The notes below the pieces were generated by a model. The model was not told the origin of the DNA, did not search any database, and worked only from the letters and a program-made list of their open reading frames with translations. The position numbers and the translations under genes were made by a program. Shown here one piece after another: positions 17,099 to 24,467 of a stretch of 24,467 nucleotides of DNA; position 1 is the stretch's first letter, and each line of letters starts with the position of its first letter. The stretch is from contig VHZZ01005694.1 in the NCBI GenBank assembly GCA_009801015.1, positions 34,106 through 58,572 of the forward strand, written 5' to 3'. The DNA comes from Silene noctiflora (lineage: Eukaryota > Streptophyta > Magnoliopsida > Caryophyllales > Caryophyllaceae).

Positions 17099-18187
17099 TC
17101 AGAGTTCGTCATCAGACTCCAAACCCACAAAGATTTCGCCATCCCCCTCAAAAAAAGACATGTCTCCTTCATTGAGATCACACACAGTCCCTCCATTCCC
17201 ACCACCATGATCACCCCCTAACCCAAATCCCTCAACTAAATTCTCATCCTCGTCCGAAAACAGCCTTTCTACAGATCCACTACCAGGAGTCCCACCATCA
17301 CTGTTCCTCCTCTTCCTCCTGGCATTCAAAGCGACCGACTTTCGCCTCACTCCACGAGGCCTATCACCATCCACAATCGGTACTCCACTACCCAAATTCC
17401 CCTCCTTAATCGCTGCATCAGATTCATCACTCTCATCCAAAATCTCAATAACATCATCCTCCTTCCTTACAGCAGGAAACATCCCAACAATCGGCGACCA
17501 AGACGAAAACTTTCCTATCTCTTTACCACCCTCTTCACCATTCTCAAACCCCATTGGAAAATAACCAAAACACCCAAAGTAACGACCTTTATCCAACTCC
17601 ATTTTCGGGAGCGATTTCAAAGCAACACCATGAAAAACCCTCCTACAACCCACATTCTGACACCTCAAACAACAACCTTCATAAACCTTATCATACTTAT
17701 ACACATAAAAACAATAAGGACAAAATGTCCAAAACCCATCACCACCACTAACACAAGCATCCATATTTCGCTTCAATTCGGCATCAAAACCCGCCTTTTT
17801 AGCAGAATCAGAAAGACAACTGAACGCCCACTGGACCAAATCGAGTGCTTTTTGAGCGGAAGGGGAGGAATTCTTGATGGGGTCAAGAATGAATAAGAGT
17901 TTCTTGAATTGGGTACGGATGAGATTGTGGTCGGAAGAGAAAGAGTCTATGAGAAGGACAGAATAGGGGTTGGATGTGACGGCGGAGAGAACATCGGAAA
18001 CGGTGAGGATTTGAGTGGCGGCGGCGCGTTGGCGGCGGTTGACGTCGGTGGAGGAGAGGAGTTCCAGGGAGTATTGACGGGAGTGAGTGAAATTGCTGAG
18101 ACGAAGATGGGTTTCTGCTAGGTTTAGGAGTTGAGAAGCGTCCAGAGTTGGTTCTTCTTCTTCAACTGCTTCTCTTTGTCTCTCCAT
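17099..18187 (-). CDS. J-like protein with degenerate J domain and zinc ribbon
   Basis: This is a single-exon frame of 362 codons. Residues 15-70 are helical and resemble the N-terminal helix-rich region of plant J proteins of the DUF3444 group. Residues 73-140 align with a J domain (helix II QFKKLLFIL, helix III ALDLVQWAFSCLSDSAKKAGFD). Where the HPD tripeptide should be, the sequence reads D102-P103-I104, so Hsp70 ATPase stimulation by the usual route is not expected. Residues 152-190 form a zinc ribbon (FWTFCPYC, then CCLRCQNVGC; C156, C159, C173, C176) typical of the same group. A basic segment at 281-294 (RRKSVALNARRKRR) may be a nuclear localisation signal. Acidic stretches lie at 243-259 and 353-362, and the DUF3444 domain itself is absent. 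The start is the first Met of an open, uninterrupted frame after a C/T-rich leader. The gene appears intact. Its cellular role is unknown to me. Confidence 0.88.
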   Translation of the reverse strand: MERQREAVEEEEPTLDASQLLNLAETHLRLSNFTHSRQYSLELLSSTDVNRRQRAAATQILTVSDVLSAVTSNPYSVLLIDSFSSDHNLIRTQFKKLLFILDPIKNSSPSAQKALDLVQWAFSCLSDSAKKAGFDAELKRNMDACVSGGDGFWTFCPYCFYVYKYDKVYEGCCLRCQNVGCRRVFHGVALKSLPKMELDKGRYFGCFGYFPMGFENGEEGGKEIGKFSSWSPIVGMFPAVRKEDDVIEILDESDESDAAIKEGNLGSGVPIVDGDRPRGVRRKSVALNARRKRRNSDGGTPGSGSVERLFSDEDENLVEGFGLGGDHGGGNGGTVCDLNEGDMSFFEGDGEIFVGLESDDEL

Positions 18188-18560
18188 TGTTGACGGTTTT
18201 TGGTGAAGGGGAGAAAGAGAGGAGCAGAAGGAGGAGGTTAAAAAAGGGTGATATACTGATATGTAACTGTGGTGTTGGCAGAATAATCTGGATTCCTGGC
18301 AATGGTTTTTGTGGGATGTGAGATGACTTCTCTTAATCAGACATCCCGTATTTGATATCGTGTTGGACCCCGTTATTTATAAAATATACGCTTAAACGTT
18401 TCGAATACCTATAAAATTGTGTCTAGCTTTCTTCATTTAGTCGTGCACGTGTCCATGGTATTTGGACACATCCCGGACATGTGCCCATGGTATTTTGACA
18501 CATTTTATACACATTTTCAAACGGAACTAAGTTCAATTTAAGGTGAATAGTGTGCGTTGT
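18188..18560 (-). promoter_or_regulatory. Upstream region of the J-like gene
   Basis: A pyrimidine-rich leader (minus strand) covers about 18188-18245. A G-box core CACGTG lies at 18446-18451, about 260 bp before the ATG. Next to it, GTGTCCATGGTATTTGGACA is followed by a near repeat, GTGCCCATGGTATTTTGACA, about 30 bp apart. G-boxes bind bZIP/bHLH factors in plants. Use of this one is not shown. Confidence 0.4.
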
Positions 18561-19127
18561 TTTGTGGCGGAGAAATGAGTTGAATTGGGGGGTGAAATAC
18601 TAAAATGGTGAATGATATGTTGTAGTAGGTGTCCTCCACAATAGTGCGTATACATAATAAATCTCATTTAGGGAATATACCTGTGATATTCATTGGCAAT
18701 ACTAGTCAGCTGATCAACGTATATGGGTAACGGTTGGCCAACTAGAGTTTGACGTTACTGTCGTTTGACGACGGTGTTCAGCTGATCCATTCCGGTCACA
18801 CCTAAAGGAATGGGCCTCAAAATAAGCTAATTATTCATATGCGATATGGTTTAATTAGTCCCTTGTTTTATTGACTAAAGGTTAGTCGATTGAGTTTTAA
18901 TAAAAAGATCGAGTTTAGAACTCGAATCGTTGGAAGTTACTTTCTCCATTCAATTCCACTCTACCACCTTTACATTTTCATCTATTCAACTTCACTTTAC
19001 CACTTTCCCAAAAAAGAAGCCAAATGACCCTTTTGTCCTTATGAGAACAATGTATTTACAAAAAATGCCACTAAATGGCCTACAACAATTTAACAACAAA
19101 ACCCACCCTAATCTAATTTTGGGTCAA
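18561..19127. other. Intergenic stretch, no gene
   Basis: There is no coding signal. TCAGCTGATC occurs at about 18706 and again at about 18778, bracketing two TTTGACG motifs (W-box core TTGAC). The rest is AT-rich. Confidence 0.5.
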
Positions 19128-19130
19128 TTA

Positions 19131-19429
19131 GGGTGTGTTTGGGTATAAAAAGTGGAGGGAAAGGGAGGGGAGGGGGAAGGAGGGAAGAGAAAGGGAGGTA
19201 AGGGAAGGGGAGGGCTAATGGGATTTGGGTGTTTGGATACAATTTCCTTCCAAATCTTGCCTCTTGTGAAGAGATTTTGATTTGCCTTNGAGGAGGGAAA
19301 ATAGATCCCTCCAAATCTCCCCCCCTCCATTTCCCTCCACCCCTTATTTGCTATCCAAACAAAAGATTTTATATCCCCTACTCTCCCTCCCTTTCTTTTC
19401 TTTCCAAACCCCTCAATCCAAACACACCC
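19131..19429. mobile_element. Tourist-like (PIF/Harbinger) MITE, 299 bp
   Basis: Terminal inverted repeats GGGTGTGTTTGG (19131-19142) and CCAAACACACCC (19418-19429) are exact over 12 bp and are bordered by TTA on each side (19128-19130 and 19430-19432), the target preference of PIF/Harbinger. The left arm is G/A-rich (GGGAGGGGAGGGGG) and the right arm C/T-rich, so the whole element can fold back. There is one N at 19290, near the centre. No coding capacity. The high-purine arms suggest a self-complementary, small-RNA-prone element. Confidence 0.85.
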
Positions 19430-19432
19430 TTA

Positions 19433-19586
19433 GTCTCCCTAATCCTACCCAATCCACTAACCTTTCCCTCCATATTTTCTTAACCCAACCCAATATACTC
19501 CCCAAACCCATTCAAAATTCCACCCACCATCATTCATTATCCGTCACATATTCTTCCCCATTTACTCAATTTACCTACCCACCATC
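19433..19586. other. C/T-rich spacer between the MITE and the LTR
   Basis: This is low-complexity CCCAA/CCCTCC-rich sequence with no feature. The last five bases (CCATC) would be the target duplication of the following LTR element if it is intact. Confidence 0.5.
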
Positions 19587-20822
19587 TGTAACATCCCCAT
19601 CTACCAAGGAGCCTTCTCCAGACCTTCCCTAGCAGATAAGGGCGCTACCATCTCGGTTTACCAAGGATAAACATATCATAACGTTAATAAAAGAACATTT
19701 AAAGTATCATTACATGTTAAACTCATTACAAACGCAAGTACAACTGTTACATCTATTCAACTATGTTGGGACTCCGCATGCCAAACTCAGTGAACGACGC
19801 GTCCCTCCAAAGCATCCAGACCAATCATATCAAAACCTGTTATGACAGACTGCTCACGGAAAGGATCACCGCAGACACACAACAGAAAGAACATAAACAA
19901 CCACACAAGGTCAGTAACTGAAGGTAAATGCACTGTCACAACATATACAAGCATAACTCCAACTTCTTTATATTCCGTACATCTAACTAACATCACAGTG
20001 TTGTCCTGCTGGATTACCAGTTGCAACCAGTAATCCACACCGCCAGTGGGGACTGCAGCCTTACCACCTAAGCCCTGCTCAAAACCATAGAGCGATAACC
20101 CAACGACCATTAATGTGCACATCCCCCTTGTGACGGGAACCACAAGGGGCGAAACAAGGGCGTAAAGCCATTCCCGAAGATGACTCCACTCAGCCGAGGG
20201 CGCACCTCGCGAACCACATACAAACAGAATATCACATCATCCATATCTTTATACATCATACACAACATAATCAACAGTACTGAGTAGGAAAAACCTACCT
20301 TTAGCGATCTGCAACTATCATCACGACCCTATGACTGTGAAACCGCCATCTACAACACCTAACAACAAGGGCATATTCTTATTACTAATAGCCGTAACCC
20401 TACCAACTCAAGGAGGACAGTGGTGATGGTGACTTACCTATGCCCGACATACCAGCGAAAAGACCGCAACCCTACTCGAGTCTCCATCTCCATGATAGGT
20501 TCTCAAGGTGAAGGATAGAGATAGAGTGATGGTGAGAAGGTGTCGTCGATCTAGGTTTAGGAGAAATGAAAAAGAAAACTGATTTGGGTTTACGACTTTG
20601 CGATTTATATTTTAACGCTAAACCACACCTACTCGATCGAGTGTATACATACTCGATCGAGTTACCTCTACTCGATCAAGTAACTAGAGTACTCGATCGA
20701 GTAGCCATAGCTAGATTGATTCCCCCAACTCCCAAGGCTGCTAAGTCCGCTTTACCAAAAGTTCCGACAGTCAACCACAAGTGTAAGGTCAATCAACGGG
20801 TCCCTAAATGACGAGTATTACA
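19587..20822 (-). mobile_element. 3' LTR of an Athila-like Ty3/gypsy element
   Basis: The 1236-bp segment begins TGTAACATCCCC and ends GACGAGTATTACA, with TGTAA/TTACA terminal inverted repeats. On the minus strand it is preceded by a purine tract (20835-20823, AAGGAGGGAAGAC) directly at the TGTAATACTCG border, which places it as the 3' LTR of an element read right to left. The related ORF at 22274-23725 is on the same strand. The palindrome array at 20631-20702 lies near the right (U3) end. The partner LTR must be right of the window. A short plus-strand open frame inside (20566-20811) is not a gene. Confidence 0.8.
20631..20702. repeat. Palindrome array, 19-21-bp period (array 2, in LTR)
   Basis: ACTCGATCGAGT starts at 20631, 20651 and 20691. 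ACTCGATCAAGT, one base off, starts at 20670. Spacers are unrelated between copies. In element orientation the array lies in U3, near the start of the LTR. Confidence 0.9.
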
Positions 20823-20835
20823 GTCTTCCCTCCTT
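20823..20835 (-). other. Polypurine tract of the Athila-like element
   Basis: On the minus strand AAGGAGGGAAGAC abuts the LTR start TGTAATACTCG. This is the usual position of the plus-strand primer in LTR retrotransposons. A degraded second copy of this border occurs near 21312-21345. Confidence 0.7.
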
Positions 20836-22273
20836 AAAAAGAACTTCGTACCGAAGTTCAACCCCAATCTCCCCCAAAACCAAAGTGAGTCAAAACCGAG
20901 GTGATACCAACATGGCCCGCCAACTACCATGACTATGCCTACCAGTCATCACCACCCCTTCTTTCCACAAGTACCACTATCATTATCCACCATTATATCA
21001 TACCATTGAAACATGTACCCGCCAACAACCATGCGCCATATAAAGGAATATTCACACACCCATATGGCAACAATCATGCCAGTAACCGGTCACTAATGTC
21101 CATACAACTTCACATGACTTATCATAAATTGCTCCACATAATTCATTTAACATAAATTATTATAAATAACTTCACATAAATTAACATAACTACTTTATCA
21201 TGACTACTTCATCATAAATTACCATAATTAAAACACGTGCACAATTTAACACAAATGACTCCACATAACTTCATCTAACAACGATTAAGTTATTAGAAAA
21301 ACAACAGTTTCAAGCACGACATTACTCTTCCTATCTTAAAAGGAACTTCGTTCCCGAATTTCACTCAAAGATGGTTTAACCACAAAAGAAAATTGAAGTC
21401 ATACACCCTCCCCCAATGTTACAAGAGCGGACGGTAGCCCAGAGAGTATACTAAGTCACAACTTAAGGATGATTTTACGATAGTCCACAGTTATTTCAAG
21501 ATATACATGTCGGTTGGAAGATAGTTTGACCTCGACATGACATTACCAACAAAATTAGCGACGTAATCACAATATCAAGTAGTAGAAGTACATACATTTG
21601 CCTTGAGTACAATACATAAATAAAGATCGAGGACACACGTGGCCCTCACTGTTCAAAGCAACATAGTAAGGTACATTAAAACATCCTCCATGATCCCACG
21701 TCCAACGAGGAAGTGGTCTAAGTAGTGATCTACTGGCACTCGATTGAGTAACAACCATACTCGATCAAGTAACCTCAACTCGATCGAGTTGCTTTCACTC
21801 GGTCGAGTACTCAAGAAACAGAAGACACCCAGAACCTGTGTAGAACTTACTCGATCGAGTTGCCTCCACTAGATCAAGTACGGGGTAAGCTATGCGGTCG
21901 AGTTCCTTCTGCTCGACGGAGTATAGCCAAGTCAGAAAATTCCCAATCCCCTGCAAAACATAAGGCAATAAGGAAATACGCAAGATCCGGGTTTGGATCC
22001 CCAACACCATCATATACACATAATTCTAAACGAAAACCAGTCACGAGCGCGACCTTATGGCCGATTACATCACTAAAGAAATATCCAAAGATCTAGAGAT
22101 CCAAATATCCGAACACAAAACGAAAATCCAATAAGGTCTAACAACATCATCACATAAGTACAAGTGGCCGCTCAAGGGTACTCTCTAATGTCCTCCTCCA
22201 TTTCCTCGGTATCGCCAGCTCCAGATGTGCCCGCTCATGAGGGTCCTGTCATATCTCCTCCTTCTGTAGCTGC
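20836..22273 (-). mobile_element. Non-coding 3' internal spacer of the Athila-like element
   Basis: There is no convincing ORF. 21312-21360 repeats the LTR/PPT border (CTCTTCCTATCTTAAAAGGA then ACTTCGTTCCCGAA, compared with 20810-20860), so the border was duplicated inside the element. 21110-21270 is a degenerate AT-rich simple repeat built on CTTCACATAAATTA-like units. The third palindrome array is at 21738-21922. Decayed coding sequence just below 22274 (REYEQLQKEE in another frame) may be the former end of the ORF. Confidence 0.6.
21738..21922. repeat. Palindrome array, mostly 19-bp period (array 3, internal spacer)
   Basis: Twelve-base copies or decayed copies start at 21738, 21759, 21778, 21797, 21849, 21868, 21892 and 21911. 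Steps are 21, 19, 19, 52, 19, 24 and 19. The two intact copies (21778, 21849) are ACTCGATCGAGT, and 21797 is ACTCGGTCGAGT. Others have one to three mismatches. Confidence 0.85.
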
Positions 22274-23725
22274 TCATATTCCCGATCCCCCGCCGGTCCA
22301 CCATGGTGTCAGGCACCCATAAGGGTAGCTCTCCGGAACTCTCCAAGTGCTCTTATCCACCCCATAACTGTGGAACACCCCACTATCATCCCCTGAGCCT
22401 CTCCACCACACCGACTGAGCTAAGACGGTTCCCACATTCTGCTGAATGGCCATCTCATGGAGGTTCTGAAGCACTAATGTGTTCGACACCCTCTTTGTGA
22501 GCTCACTTACCTGAATCTGATGGCTATAGGAAGGTGGGTAACCGGGGTACTGGTACTGAGGCGGCCCCTGCTACGCAAATGGTGGCTCTCCAACCATCTC
22601 CCCTACCCTCCGGAGCACCCTACCCGCCCTAGCAACCTGGTCCTCCTCTCTCACATGGGCTCCCCTAACCGGCTCAGGCATCTCTTCCAGAAGGTCATCT
22701 ATGATCAAGTAGGTCTGCTGAGGAAGGTTGGCCTCCTCGCCGCCAGGTGCAGCCTCTGCCAACGGCTCAGTCACAGGGAGGTAGTCCGCGACAGACAACC
22801 TCATCCAACTCCTACCCCTCACCCTCCACACTAAACCCCCACCCGACAATTCTCTTAACCACGTATGTCGAATGAAGTAAGTCTTATCTAAGGTTGGGAC
22901 AACAACAGTCATGAGCTTAAGAGCGGGAGACGCCTCGAAATATGTTAACCTCTCGGCTAGGCGGGTGACGATAGCACCGCAACTAAGGTATCGGGTCGAA
23001 GATCTAGCCATCAAGGCCAAGCTAGCGCATACTATTGCTGGTGCATTGTAGGCCCAACGCTTTTCCCGAGCGAGGTTGAGATAGGAGTGCAACAACATAA
23101 CCTCATGTGAGTTGAGCTTACTCACATCCTTTCTAACATATAGTAAACAAGTCAAGGACCGGAGAAAAATCTTTATGGTCACGTGTTGTACGTCATTGAT
23201 CAACATGGCACTAAAGGTAGGGGCAGCTCTGCTAGTGAGCGAAGGTAGGTAGCTACTCGCTCCGCACTCCCCCGGGATATCGCCATAGTATCCCACCTTA
23301 GGCCGAGCGAGCTTAAGGTGGTCAGTAAACTGGTTCAAGGTCAGACTATAGCTAGTGTTCATCAACCGGAAGCCCACCATCTTCCCGGCTACATCATGGT
23401 CAAAGGAGCTCATAAATTCTAGGGTCAAGAAGTCATATGAATGTTTCCTCAATCTATACAACCCCTCCATCCCCAAGACCTCAAACATATGGCGCACATC
23501 CATCTCAATTCCCAGAGTCTCCAATATCTCTGTATCTATGCACCTTGTGGGTTTCAAGGTGCGGCCCAACAGGTTCACAAAAGCCTCTCTCTGCTCAAAG
23601 TCGCGGAAAACAACTGTCGGTTAATGAGGTACCGACGGAACCATGGGTCCACTACTCCCCTCTCCGACCTCCCGTGCTGCCTTGGTCCTCTTGCTTGGTT
23701 GACGGGTAGCAACATTCCTCGGCAT
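22274..23725 (-). pseudogene. Athila ORF1/env-position protein, broken by in-frame stops
   Basis: The frame opens with ATG at 23725 (start region MPRNVATRQPSKRTKAA, basic) and runs 34 codons to a TAA at 23623-23621. It continues in the same frame through a long block to a TAG at 22573-22571, and again in frame to a TGA at 22276-22274. No frameshift is needed, so two point changes separate it from one frame of about 480 codons. The block at 23620-22574 resembles the ATHILA ORF-1 family: an R..F.NLLGR opening, LETLGIEMDV, SYDFLTLEF, FRLMNTSYSLTLNQFTDHL, and an acidic C-terminal region with LLEEMPEPV. That family's function is not known. In fuller Athila elements this kind of ORF is found outside gag-pol, often between pol and the 3' LTR, which fits here. 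No gag, protease, reverse transcriptase or integrase lies in the window. Confidence 0.75.
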
Positions 23726-24467
23726 CTGTAGCAATGTTGTTAGCCACACATCGGGTTTTACAAACCAAAAGTGAAGTTTAAAATGATGATGCATAATCAA
23801 AACAAGGCTTAAGACGAGTTTCTTTTTGTAAAATATGCAATTCATAACCAATGTGCTATACTAACCCTCCTTATTATTACTTACATCAAAAGCAATTAGC
23901 ATAGGTTAAATCCGGGTAACAAAAATCCCATTTAAGGCTTTATCAAAATCGAAATCCAAGGTTTGAGCAAGTTTTTAACAAGAATCCTTGTAAATATTAC
24001 CAAAATAAGACTTGAGTATCGATTAGAGAAATGAAATTAAGCCAAAATTTCAGTTGTGTACTTCAAAAGACGGCGCTTTAAGACAATTCTTCCGGTGAAA
24101 TTGACCAAAATCAAGTACTAAACATGATAGTATCAACATCACCGACTATTTTCCTATCTCCAAAAATGAATTAGAATGACAGAAATCAAAAATTTGGGTC
24201 AAACCCTAGAAATTCCGGGTTGATTGTTACAAATTTTCAAGCTAAATCTGTAGTTTTCTAGCATCAATTAGCAAAGATTCAAAGTATTTGCATAACAATT
24301 CAACAACTATCATGCAATCCTAAAGCAAAAATCAAAATTTACATAACTCTTAGTTCTCTATTATTCCAATATCAAAAGAGGAAAACAGAAATTTACCTTG
24401 ATTAAGTTTGAAAATCGATTCAAAGAAGGTGAACTAGAGGAATTGGAAGTGCAAGAACACAAAATCA
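23726..24467 (-). mobile_element. Leader or spacer upstream of the Athila ORF, with a candidate intron
   Basis: No ORF continues here. On the minus strand the sequence just before the ATG is TTGCTACAG|ATG, a good splice acceptor. A good donor, AATCAAG|GTAAAT, lies at 24397/24396. Together they would define a 671-nt intron (24396-23726) placing the ATG directly after a C/T-rich leader (24467-24397). Whether the element extends to gag-pol further right cannot be seen. Confidence 0.4.

Noticed and set aside
17554..18121. Plus-strand open frames opposite the J-like gene
   Set aside because: They are antisense shadows of the intact minus-strand CDS. Their translations are low-complexity (His/Thr/Asn or Gly/Glu strings), while the minus frame shows conserved domains.
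20566..20811. 81-codon plus-strand frame in the LTR
   Set aside because: Its repeated LDRV/LDQV residues are simply the translation of the ACTCGATCGAGT array, and the element reads on the other strand.
22571..23578. A host gene of the plant mobile domain type
   Set aside because: It sits between in-frame stops of a longer frame, next to an LTR and polypurine tract on the same strand, and resembles ATHILA ORF-1 over its length.
1..24467. CRISPR arrays, bacterial operons, tRNA genes, viral integrations
   Set aside because: None seen. The regularly spaced palindromes have 7-bp spacers within LTRs and are not CRISPR-like.

Overview
The window is nuclear DNA from a flowering plant, most likely a eudicot. 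The evidence is plant-type gene structure (11 exons with GT-AG introns), plant-specific gene families, and dense plant transposon debris: Ty3/gypsy-Athila, a Cassandra-type 5S-bearing LTR, PIF/Harbinger remains and a Tourist-like MITE. A Caryophyllales source is only an impression from the repeats. The two single N bases show that this is a scaffold, and one N sits in a probable assembly error.

Layout. 1-518 is the right end of an LTR that continues off the left edge. It has landed in a decayed minus-strand reading frame (519-607). 608-2470 is AT-rich with two tandem arrays, both with 38-bp units. It also holds a complete 347-bp solo LTR (1846-2192) carrying a 5S-rRNA-like pol III promoter, with a clean TGACT target-site duplication. 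2471-3595 (minus) is a broken Myb/SANT plus NAM-associated ORF typical of PIF/Harbinger transposons.

4733-13901 (plus) is an intact 11-exon gene for a MYND-finger ubiquitin-specific protease of the UBP16/17 type. I reconstruct 808 codons with every splice phase closing and all catalytic residues present. Its first intron is about 5.2 kb, splits the MYND finger, and holds inverted and direct repeats, including a near-perfect 57-nt hairpin.

17099-18187 (minus) is an intact single-exon gene for a J-like protein with a zinc ribbon whose HPD motif has been lost. Its 3' flank carries diverged direct repeats.

19131-19429 is a MITE with TTA target duplications. From 19587 to the right edge runs a minus-strand Athila-like LTR element: its 3' LTR (19587-20822), a polypurine tract, a spacer, and an ORF1/env-position reading frame (22274-23725) broken by in-frame stops.

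The most unusual signal joins three parts of the window. A 12-bp palindrome of the form ACTCGRYCGAGT is arrayed at about 19-bp period in the left LTR, in the Athila LTR, and in the Athila internal spacer. The two host genes look independent. The rest is repeat DNA around and inside them.
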